Origin: Sphingomonas montanisoli
Lineage (GTDB): Bacteria; Pseudomonadota; Alphaproteobacteria; Sphingomonadales; Sphingomonadaceae
DNA: 64,000 nucleotides
Assembly (NCBI RefSeq): GCF_008274695.1
Contig: NZ_VTOU01000006.1
Coordinates: forward strand, 62,001-126,000
Direction of reading: 5' to 3'
A program made the position numbers and the translations under genes. Position 1 is the stretch's first letter. Every line of letters begins with the position of its first letter. This document shows, piece by piece, positions 53,731-61,161 of the stretch. The notes beneath the pieces are model-generated. The model had not been told where the DNA came from, did not search any database, and saw only the letters and a program-made list of their open reading frames with translations.

Positions 53731-54095
53731 TGTCCGTCTCCCTGATGCTGATGCTGCGCATTCTTTGGTGCGCCTTTCTCGGCCAGGATCGCCTGCATGA
53801 CGGCGATCTCCTGGCGTTGTTCGACGATAATGCCCTGCGCGAGCCGGCGCAGCCGCTCGTCCTTGCCGTAGCGAAGCTGCGCCTCCGCCATCTCTATCGC
53901 GCCCTGATGATGTGGGATCATCATCGCCGCGAAGTCTCGGTCAGGATCGCCGGACGGCGCCACCATCATTGCGTGGTGCATGCGCTCCATCGCGGCGGCC
54001 ATATCGGTGGCGAAGTCCTGTGGCGCCGCCGCAAGCGCGCCTGCCGAAGCCGCGAAGCTGAGGCCGGCAAGGCTCAGGATCAGTTTCAAGGGCAT
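53727..54095 (-). CDS. secreted DUF305 protein
   Basis: A 122-residue protein with a signal peptide (MPLKLILSLAGLSFAASAGA) and a DUF305 domain containing MMIPHHQGAIEMAEAQLRYG and IVEQRQEIAVMQAIL, ending in a His/Gln-rich tail (NAQHQHQGDGQ). ATG 54095 has a weak AAGAAG site but gives the signal peptide. Coupled to the YncE-like gene. Third DUF305 gene of the window. Confidence 0.84.
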   Translation of the reverse strand: MPLKLILSLAGLSFAASAGALAAAPQDFATDMAAAMERMHHAMMVAPSGDPDRDFAAMMIPHHQGAIEMAEAQLRYGKDERLRRLAQGIIVEQRQEIAVMQAILAEKGAPKNAQHQHQGDGQ

Positions 54096-54282
54096 CTTCT
54101 TGTCAACATCACATAACCTTAGCATTCGAGGCAGATGGCGACCAAGCCAACAGAACGGCAAAGTATTGGCGAGCAGACTTCGCTGCCAATTGCGCGAACC
54201 TTCGAAGCGGCCTCGCGAAACCGTGGAAGACAAGCACGCAAGGCCACGCACCATGTGACATTACACTTCTCGAGCCGCCGCA

Positions 54283-55032
54283 CTATTGCTGCCAACCCCA
54301 TTTGCGAAATATCGCAGCACCCTGCGGGCTGGACAGAAAGCGGACAAACGCCATGGCGCCCGGCTTGTCATTGCCTCGCGCGGTCAGCGCAACGCCTGCA
54401 TCGCGGTAGACGCGGCGGTTGGCCTCAAGCGGCACGACGTCGGCAACGCCAGGATTGGCCTTCGCCCAGATCGGGAAGGTGACCCAGGCGTCGATGCTCG
54501 GATCCGCTTTCCAGCCTTTCAGCCCGAGTGCCGTGTTCTTGGCATAGAGCACGATATTGCCGCGAAACGTCTTGAGCGTGGCGATATCGCCATCCTTGCC
54601 GGCGATGTCTTCCCACATGCCCTGTTGGCCGGCGCCATCGACGACCGCAATCTTGATGCCCGGCTTGAGCAGATCGGCGAAACCGCGAATGTGCTTCGGA
54701 TTGCCGGGACGGACGAGAATGCCAGCTGGACGCATGTAGAGCGGCGTGACCGTCGCGGGCATGATCGCACCGGCAAAGGTCGCGACGAAGTCACTCATCA
54801 TGACTTCGGACCCGCTGTAGATGACGTCACCATCGGCTTTCATCGCGTCGGACCATTCCGGGGTCGGGCCGGCCGTGACGATCACCTCAACGCCATTCGC
54901 CTTGCCGAAGGTCGCAGCCGCTTCCTTCATGGCAGGCGCAGGACCGCCTGGACCGTACACATGGATGGTTTCGGCAGATGCCGGGAGCGCCATGGTTGCA
55001 GCAGCAACGGCTGCGAGCAGCAGGGATTTCAT
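54283..55032 (-). CDS. AcfC-like periplasmic solute-binding protein
   Basis: A 249-residue protein with a signal peptide (MKSLLLAAVAAATMALPASA) and a type-2 periplasmic binding fold. The start ETIHVYGPGGPAPAMKEAA and the stretch VIYSGSEVMMSDF match the AcfC group, which are related to molybdate/sulfate-binding proteins. ATG 55032 overlaps the next gene's stop (ATGA). No ABC permease is encoded in the window, so it may feed a transporter elsewhere or act as a sensor. Confidence 0.82.
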   Translation of the reverse strand: MKSLLLAAVAAATMALPASAETIHVYGPGGPAPAMKEAAATFGKANGVEVIVTAGPTPEWSDAMKADGDVIYSGSEVMMSDFVATFAGAIMPATVTPLYMRPAGILVRPGNPKHIRGFADLLKPGIKIAVVDGAGQQGMWEDIAGKDGDIATLKTFRGNIVLYAKNTALGLKGWKADPSIDAWVTFPIWAKANPGVADVVPLEANRRVYRDAGVALTARGNDKPGAMAFVRFLSSPQGAAIFRKWGWQQ

Positions 55033-56021
55033 TGTGTGGTCTCCTGATAGGGCTTGAAGCCGTAGCGGCCGAAGATGGCGAGCGCCTCCGGCGACCGGAT
55101 GAACTCCAGCCAGCGCTTGGCGGCTTCCGGGTGCGGCGCATCCTTGGCCATGGCGCCCGCATAGATGGCAGTCTGATTCTGTGCGGCAGGAATCTCGACG
55201 CCTTCGATCGGGTGCCCAGCCTGCATCTGGAACGCAACTTCGGACTGCCAGGTCACGCCCGCCTGCGCCTTGCCCTGCATGATCCAAAGCGGCGTCTGTC
55301 GGTGGTGAATATGGGTCAGGATCGAAGTGCCATCGGCTACCTTGGCCTTGTAGACCTTGTCGGCAAGCGGTTTGCCACCAGCGGCTTCCAGCGCGGAAGA
55401 AATCTGCCGTGCGATCCCTTCGAACTCGGGATTGGGCATCGCCAGCTTGATGCTGGCGTTTCCCAGACTGGCAAGCCCGGTGACCTTGGCCGGATTGCCC
55501 TTGGGCACCATAATCGCCAGCGTGTTGGTGACATAGGGGACAACCGGCCCGACCAGCAAACCGTCATCCATCTGCTTTTGAACGGCGTTCTTGCCGGCCA
55601 GATAGACGTCCGGCTTGACCGTCCACGTCATGTTGCCAACCGTGATTGTGCCGCCCATTTTCATCTGCCGGACAAGCAGTCCCGGCGGGATCGTTTCCCA
55701 ATAGAGGCGCCCCTTATATTCGGGGTAGCGCTGCTCGAACGCGGCGACGAGCGGTGCCATCGCGAAGAAGTAATTGCCGCCCACATAAAGCGACAGCATC
55801 GGATCCTGCGGGCTGCCGTGGAAGTCGGCGAGATTGTCGGCGTCCGCTATAGTGAACTCGAAGCCGCGCATGGCGGCATCATTGTTTCTCCCCCCCTGCC
55901 ACGGCGGATAGACGCCGAGATCAGTTACCTTATTCGCGTCCTGCGACTGGGCGGCGGCGGGCATGGCTCCAGCCAGGCTCAGGACGGCCGCCGCAAGCGC
56001 GGCGAGCTTTGCATAGTGCAT
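55029..56021 (-). CDS. extracellular solute-binding protein (ModA-like)
   Basis: A 330-residue periplasmic binding protein: signal peptide (MHYAKLAALAAAVLSLAGAM), then a type-2 binding fold (GGTITVGNMTWTVKPDVYLA, TNTLAIMVPKGNPAKV, KAQAGVTWQSEVAFQ). The VPKGNPAKV segment is common in molybdate/tungstate-like and AcfC-like binders. ATG 56021 follows GGGAG. Coupled to the AcfC-like gene. Ligand unknown. Confidence 0.82.
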   Translation of the reverse strand: MHYAKLAALAAAVLSLAGAMPAAAQSQDANKVTDLGVYPPWQGGRNNDAAMRGFEFTIADADNLADFHGSPQDPMLSLYVGGNYFFAMAPLVAAFEQRYPEYKGRLYWETIPPGLLVRQMKMGGTITVGNMTWTVKPDVYLAGKNAVQKQMDDGLLVGPVVPYVTNTLAIMVPKGNPAKVTGLASLGNASIKLAMPNPEFEGIARQISSALEAAGGKPLADKVYKAKVADGTSILTHIHHRQTPLWIMQGKAQAGVTWQSEVAFQMQAGHPIEGVEIPAAQNQTAIYAGAMAKDAPHPEAAKRWLEFIRSPEALAIFGRYGFKPYQETTQ

Positions 56022-56043
56022 CGTTGAAACTCCCGGGCTGGCA

Positions 56044-56601
56044 TCAAAGAGGCATGAGCACATAACCGTCATGCTCCAGCCTGGTGACGGTGGTCAGGCC
56101 GGACAGGGCTAGCGTCACGCTTTTGTCGACCCAATCATCCTGAAAATCATGCTCGGCAACCGCCTGTGCGCAGACCGAAACATCGACACCCGCCTTGCGC
56201 AATTGCTCGACAAGCGGAAGGTTCGGGTTCGCGACACCGAACTTGGCGCGATATTGCGCATCGTTGAGGACGAGCGGTGTCGCCTCGCCATAGGCCACCG
56301 CCACGAACTTCAAATTCTTGAGCGGCACGCCCGATGCGACGTACAGGTTCACCGTCCGCGCGACGCGATCGAGCGCGGGATTGACCTCACCGGGCTGCTT
56401 CGAGCCTTTGGTGAGCGCGAATATGATCTTGTAAGTTTGGTCCGCGCGCGGCTTGTAGGCGGCATCGGCCACGTAATGGATCTTGCCATATCCGTGGATC
56501 GTCGGCGTCGTCCAGAAATCCTTCGGCATATCCGCTCCCATCGCCATCCCGGCAAATCCAAGTGCAATGGCAGCGGCACCGGTCTTCATCAGCCTTCGCA
56601 T
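56044..56601 (-). CDS. secreted DsrE/DsrF-like protein
   Basis: A 185-residue protein with a signal peptide (about 22 residues, MRRLMKTGAAAIALGFAGMA) and a DsrE-like fold, with a conserved-type Cys at residue 144 (VDVSVCAQAVAEHDF). DsrE-family proteins carry sulfur on Cys. ATG 56601 follows AGGAGG. First gene of the leftward operon with the two binding proteins, DUF305 and YncE proteins, and close to a TsdA-like cytochrome, so sulfur chemistry is possible. Confidence 0.84.
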   Translation of the reverse strand: MRRLMKTGAAAIALGFAGMAMGADMPKDFWTTPTIHGYGKIHYVADAAYKPRADQTYKIIFALTKGSKQPGEVNPALDRVARTVNLYVASGVPLKNLKFVAVAYGEATPLVLNDAQYRAKFGVANPNLPLVEQLRKAGVDVSVCAQAVAEHDFQDDWVDKSVTLALSGLTTVTRLEHDGYVLMPL

Positions 56602-56767
56602 CGTAATCCTCCTGTGGGCTCTGCCCGATGATCATAAGCTGGGCCTTTTCCACCGGGATAACCAACGATGAAAGCTGACCATTTCAATCTGAATCCGTGA
56701 TTGGTTTTGCTGGAACGCATCACCTATCGTCACGGTTCTGTGACAGAACGAGCGGAGACGAATTCAG
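56602..56767. promoter_or_regulatory. divergent promoter region between the DsrE and cbb3 operons
   Basis: 166 bases between two outward-facing operons. A 5-bp dyad GTCAC-N6-GTGAC lies at 56729-56744. I looked for an FNR/Anr box (TTGAT-N4-ATCAA), expected before cbb3 oxidase genes, and did not find one. Individual promoters cannot be assigned. Confidence 0.4.
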
Positions 56768-58321
56768 GTGCTGACGATCGGGCTTTTTCTTGCCATCAGC
56801 TTTCTTGTCTCGCTCGCGGGGCTGGCAGCGCTGATCTGGGCGGTATCGACCGATCAATTCTCGTTCGGACAGAAGCAGGCGCGCGTCATCTTTCATGAGG
56901 GCGAGGAAGGCCGCCTTGACGATCCGACCGCCGGGAGCGCCCCCACCGATACCGAGCGTGCCGCGATCGATGCATCGACCGCCTGGCCCGTCAGCCTGTT
57001 TCTGGGCGTTGCGGTACTGTGGCTCGTTCTGGGCTCGCTCTTCGGCCTTGTCGCCTCGCTGAAACTACACCTGCCGGACTGGCTCGATGGAAGCGCCGTG
57101 CTCACGTTTGGCCGGATTCGGACGTTGCATCTCACGCTCGTCATCTATGGCTGGCTGTCGCTCGCCGGAATCGGCACCGCAACCTGGATCGTCCCGCGGA
57201 TATTCCACACCCCGCTGCGATCACCGCGCTTTGCCACCTGGGGCGCGATCATCTGGAACGCCGGCCTGATCGCCGGTTGTATCGCCATTGCCAGCGGTTG
57301 GACCGATGGCGAGGAGTGGCTGGAAATTCCGTGGCAGATCGACACGCTGCTCGCGATTGGTGGCGGTCTCGCCGTCGTGCCGCTGCTGCGCACCGCCTTC
57401 GCGCGATCGGTCGAGCATATCTACGTCTCGGGCTGGTATTTCCTGGCCGCCCTCTGCTGGTTTCCCGCGTTGTTCATCGTCGCCAACATTCCGGGCATCT
57501 TCGTCGGCGCTGAACAGGCGACGGTGAACTGGTGGTTCGCCCACAATGTGCTCGGCTTGTGGCTGACCCCGCTCGGTTTGGGCGCGGCCTATTATTTCAT
57601 TCCCAAGATCATCGGTAAGCCGGTCTATTCCTACTCGCTCTCGCTGATCGGCTTCTGGGCACTGGCGTTGTTCTACAGCCAGGTCGGTATCCACCACTTG
57701 ATCGGCGGTCCGGTGCCGACCTGGGTCGTGACGCTCTCGATCGTACAGAGCGTGATGATGTTCGTGCCCGTGCTCGCGGTTGCCATCAATCAGCATGTCG
57801 TCGTCGCGCGTAACCTCTGGGCGTTCAAGGCGTCGTTCCCGCTGCGCTTCATCTCGCTCGGCGCGATCATGTACACGCTCGCCTCGTTCGAGGGATCGCT
57901 CGAGGCACTACGTTCGATCAACACGGTGACACATTTCACCCAGTTCACCATCGGCCATGCGCATCTGGGGGCTTATGGCTTCGCCAGCTTCATCATGTTC
58001 GGCAGCATTTACTACATGCTGCCCCGCATCACCGGACGCCTCTGGCCGTGGCCAGGCCTCATCACCGCCCATTTCTGGTGCGTCGTGGTCGGTTTCGTCA
58101 TCTATTTCATCGCATTGAGCGTCGGCGGCTGGTTGCAAGGCGTGGCGATGCTCGATGCCGGACGCCCCTTTGCGGACAGCGTGATCCTGCTCAAGCCCTA
58201 TCTGGAAGCGCGATCGGTCGGCGGCATGGTGATGACGATCGGGCATGTCCTGCTGGCGATCAATGTCGTCGGCATTTTTGTTCTGGCCCGGCCAGGGTCG
58301 CGCAACGGAGCGCTCGCATGA
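56768..58321 (+). CDS. ccoN: cbb3-type oxidase: CcoS-like domain fused to CcoN (subunit I)
   Basis: A 517-residue protein. Residues 1-50 (LFLAISFLVSLAGLAALIWA, then VSTDQFSFGQKQARVIFHEG) look like CcoS, the small assembly protein for copper and haem delivery. After a linker the rest is CcoN: RTLHLTLVIYGW (low-spin haem His), GIHHLIGGPVPT (Cu-B His pair) and HFTQFTIGHAHLGAYGF (haem His). CcoN without the extra domain would be about 470 residues, the usual size. GTG 56768 is the start. Overlaps ccoO by ATGA. Confidence 0.88.
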   Translation: MLTIGLFLAISFLVSLAGLAALIWAVSTDQFSFGQKQARVIFHEGEEGRLDDPTAGSAPTDTERAAIDASTAWPVSLFLGVAVLWLVLGSLFGLVASLKLHLPDWLDGSAVLTFGRIRTLHLTLVIYGWLSLAGIGTATWIVPRIFHTPLRSPRFATWGAIIWNAGLIAGCIAIASGWTDGEEWLEIPWQIDTLLAIGGGLAVVPLLRTAFARSVEHIYVSGWYFLAALCWFPALFIVANIPGIFVGAEQATVNWWFAHNVLGLWLTPLGLGAAYYFIPKIIGKPVYSYSLSLIGFWALALFYSQVGIHHLIGGPVPTWVVTLSIVQSVMMFVPVLAVAINQHVVVARNLWAFKASFPLRFISLGAIMYTLASFEGSLEALRSINTVTHFTQFTIGHAHLGAYGFASFIMFGSIYYMLPRITGRLWPWPGLITAHFWCVVVGFVIYFIALSVGGWLQGVAMLDAGRPFADSVILLKPYLEARSVGGMVMTIGHVLLAINVVGIFVLARPGSRNGALA

Positions 58322-58938
58322 ACCGGTCGCTTCCCCTCGTCATTCTCGCGATGGCGATCCTGGCGTTCGCGACCGTGATGCTGGTCGTCGCACCCAAGGT
58401 CCAGATTGGCCGCGAGCCGGCTGCCGCAGGGCTGAAGCCCTATACAACCGAGCAATTGCGTGGCCGGGCGCTCTACTCGTCGCTTGGCTGTGTCTATTGC
58501 CATAGTCAGCAGCCCCGCGCGCCGGATCAGGCACCGGATGCGGAACGCGGATGGGGGCGCGCATCGATCGCCGCCGATTATGCCTATGACAGCCCGCATC
58601 TGATGGGCACGATGCGTACCGGTCCCGACCTGCTGAATGTCGGCGCGCGCCTGCCAAGCGCCTCCTGGCAACTGACCCATCTTTACCAGCCAAGAGCGGT
58701 GTCGGCATGGAGCATCATGCCGGCCTATCCTTTCCTGTTCGAGGTGAAGGATCGGGCAAGTCCGGGGGATCGTGTCGTCTGGCTTCCCGAGGATCGGCGC
58801 ATTCCGGGCAAGGTCGTCGTCGCCAGGCCCCAAGCCAGGGATCTGGTCGCGTACCTGCTTTCGCTTGATCGAACCTATCCCGTGCCGAGATCGGCAATCC
58901 GCGATGACGGCTATAGCCGTGGCGGAGCGACGCAGTGA
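58318..58938 (+). CDS. ccoO: cbb3-type oxidase subunit II, CcoO
   Basis: A 206-residue mono-haem cytochrome c with one N-terminal membrane helix (PLVILAMAILAFATVMLVVA) and the haem site CVYCHSQQPRAP near residue 57; GRALYSSLGCVYCHSQ and GPDLLNVGAR are CcoO hallmarks, with axial Met in IMPAYPFL. It starts at ATG 58318 within the ccoN stop. Passes electrons into CcoN. Confidence 0.92.
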   Translation: MNRSLPLVILAMAILAFATVMLVVAPKVQIGREPAAAGLKPYTTEQLRGRALYSSLGCVYCHSQQPRAPDQAPDAERGWGRASIAADYAYDSPHLMGTMRTGPDLLNVGARLPSASWQLTHLYQPRAVSAWSIMPAYPFLFEVKDRASPGDRVVWLPEDRRIPGKVVVARPQARDLVAYLLSLDRTYPVPRSAIRDDGYSRGGATQ

Positions 58939-60137
58939 GCAAACCCGGACCGGTCGACGAGGCCTACGAGCCTTACGAACCCAGGCGGCGCGTGCCCTTG
59001 CCCGTATACTGGGTCGCGATCGCCCTTGCCTTGTGGGGTGCTTTGACACTTTGGCAGGACAGTACCGCAGATCGTACCGGCGCGCGCGAGCGCTTGATGG
59101 AGGCGAACGCGCTGGAGCGTCGGCAGACGATGACCGGCTCCGCCCTGTTTGCCGAGCGGTGCGCCACCTGTCACCAGGCCGATGGCTCAGGGATCAGCGG
59201 CGCTATCCCGCCGCTCGCCAGTTCGCGGTTCGTCCAGGCCGATCCGCGGGTGATCGTCCAGATCCTCCTGCACGGCATCAATGGCCCAATCGTGGTCGAT
59301 GGCGATGATTTTAACGGACACATGCCGGCTTTTGGCAGCGTCCTCGACCACGATCAGCTTGCGCGACTGGCGACCGCCGTCCGGAGAACGTGGGGACCAG
59401 GGGGGATCATCGATCCGCGCTTCGTTGCTGCCGAGCGGGCGCGAACCGCAAATCGCGGCATCCCATGGAGTGGTGGCGCGGAAATCGCGGCGGCGCTCGA
59501 CCCGGCCATCGGTATCCAGCCTGCCTATCATCCGCCGGCATCAGCATCTGCAGATACCACAGCGCTGTCGATCGCTCGGAACGGGAAATCAGGCGGCTGG
59601 TCGTGCGCGTCGTGCCACGGCGCCAATGGCGAGGGGCGCGATGGCGTTCCCCGCCTTGCCGGACAATCGGCAGACTATATCGCCGGACAATTGCTCGCGT
59701 TCGCCAACGGATCGCGGCCCAATGACATCATGCGACCCGTCGCCAGTCAACTGAGCGCCTCGGAGCGCGGTGGACTTGGCCGCCTTTATGCCGCGCTGGC
59801 TTCTCCATCCACATCACGTTCCGAGCTCGCAGGCGATTTGGCGCGGGGGGCCGAACTGGCACTCTACGGCGACGACCGTCGCAATCTGCCATCCTGTTTC
59901 TCCTGCCACGGACCTTCGGGTTTCGGGGTCGCGCCTTCAACGCCATCGATTGCGGCGCAGCAACCGGGTTACACAGCAGGACGTCTCGCCGCGCTCGCGC
60001 GGTTCGCAAGGTCACGGCCGGGTGCGGTCATGCCCGCCATCGCTGCCCGTCTCAACGATACGGACCGGCGCGCCGTGGCGGATTATCTCGCGACACTGCC
60101 ACCGTCGCCGGTCACTGCCCGGAAGGATGCCCGATGA
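58935..60137 (+). CDS. membrane-anchored tri-haem cytochrome c, probably replacing CcoP
   Basis: A 400-residue protein with one N-terminal helix (VYWVAIALALWGALTLW) and three haem-c sites: CATCH near residue 75, CASCH near 223 and CFSCH near 320, each followed by a cytochrome c fold. CcoP normally has two haems and about 300 residues, so this is a longer variant in the CcoP position. It overlaps ccoO (GTGA) and the next gene (ATGA). Likely donor to the oxidase. Confidence 0.87.
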   Translation: MSKPGPVDEAYEPYEPRRRVPLPVYWVAIALALWGALTLWQDSTADRTGARERLMEANALERRQTMTGSALFAERCATCHQADGSGISGAIPPLASSRFVQADPRVIVQILLHGINGPIVVDGDDFNGHMPAFGSVLDHDQLARLATAVRRTWGPGGIIDPRFVAAERARTANRGIPWSGGAEIAAALDPAIGIQPAYHPPASASADTTALSIARNGKSGGWSCASCHGANGEGRDGVPRLAGQSADYIAGQLLAFANGSRPNDIMRPVASQLSASERGGLGRLYAALASPSTSRSELAGDLARGAELALYGDDRRNLPSCFSCHGPSGFGVAPSTPSIAAQQPGYTAGRLAALARFARSRPGAVMPAIAARLNDTDRRAVADYLATLPPSPVTARKDAR

Positions 60138-61159
60138 ACGACAGAAACGAGGATCCGGCGACCCGTGAGCCGGCACATGACAAGGTTCGTGGTCGCAATA
60201 CCCGGACCGGCATCTATGCAATCACCGGAGGACTTCTGCTTTTCCTGTTCGCCATAATGGTCCGCGACGAATTTGCCTTTCGAGGGCGGGAAAACTCCCC
60301 GCCCGCGGCCAACGTGCCGCTTTCATTCACGCCGCCGCCGATGAGCAAGATCCCCGATGGTCCGGAAGGCGCGTCGATCAGACACGGGATGGCAATCTTT
60401 GAGAATACCGGCACCGAGGCGAAACCGTTTGTCGGAAACCAGTTGGCGTGCCGCAGCTGCCATCTCGACGCCGGGCGAAAAGCCGACTCCGCCCCGATGT
60501 GGGCGGCCTGGGTCAGCTATCCGCAATATCGCGCGAAGAACAAAAAGATGAATACCATGGAGGACCGGCTCAATGGTTGCTTCAGCTATTCGATGAACGC
60601 GCAGGGAAGCCCAAGCGGAGGACCTCCGCCAAAGGGCGACCCGATCTACGCCGATCTCGAGGCCTATTTCCACTGGCTGGCAAGCAACGCGCCGACCGGC
60701 GCCAAGCTGAAGGGTGCCGGCTTCCTCAAGCTCAAGCTGCCGCAAGCGGGCTATGATCGCGATCGCGGACGCGCTGTGTATGCCCAGCACTGCGCGTCTT
60801 GCCACGGCGATGATGGCCAAGGCCGAACCGACATCAACGGGCGGCAGGTCTTTCCGCCGCTCTGGGGGCCACGCAGCTACAATTGGGGTGCCGGCATGGC
60901 GCAGCTCAACAATGCAGCAGGCTTCATCAAGGCGAACATGCCGCTCGGCGCGGGCAACACACTGACCGACCAGCAGGCCTGGGACGCGGCCGCCTGGATC
61001 GACAGCCAGGAGCGTCCGAAGGACCCGCGACAGAAAGGCACCGTCGCCGAGAATGTCGTCGCCTTTCATAGCGGTGAGAAGACCTTCTACGGCAAGACGG
61101 TAGACGGCCACCTGCTCGGCAGCGGGACCGAAGCGCCTGTCCAGGCGTCTCGCCGCTGA
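60134..61159 (+). CDS. di-haem cytochrome c, TsdA-like
   Basis: A 341-residue protein with an N-terminal membrane anchor (GIYAITGGLLLFLFAIMVRD) and two haem-c sites, CRSCH near residue 105 and CASCH near 218. LACRSCHLDAGRKADSAPMW and the CFSYSMN segment resemble thiosulfate dehydrogenase TsdA and related SoxA-like cytochromes. TsdA oxidises thiosulfate to tetrathionate. Anchoring and position in the oxidase operon suggest electrons go directly to the cbb3 oxidase; the substrate is inferred. Confidence 0.8.
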   Translation: MNDRNEDPATREPAHDKVRGRNTRTGIYAITGGLLLFLFAIMVRDEFAFRGRENSPPAANVPLSFTPPPMSKIPDGPEGASIRHGMAIFENTGTEAKPFVGNQLACRSCHLDAGRKADSAPMWAAWVSYPQYRAKNKKMNTMEDRLNGCFSYSMNAQGSPSGGPPPKGDPIYADLEAYFHWLASNAPTGAKLKGAGFLKLKLPQAGYDRDRGRAVYAQHCASCHGDDGQGRTDINGRQVFPPLWGPRSYNWGAGMAQLNNAAGFIKANMPLGAGNTLTDQQAWDAAAWIDSQERPKDPRQKGTVAENVVAFHSGEKTFYGKTVDGHLLGSGTEAPVQASRR

Positions 61160-61161
61160 AC

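Noticed and set aside
56602-56767. FNR/Anr box before the cbb3 oxidase operon
   Set aside because: No TTGAT-N4-ATCAA or close variant was found; only a short GTCAC/GTGAC dyad.
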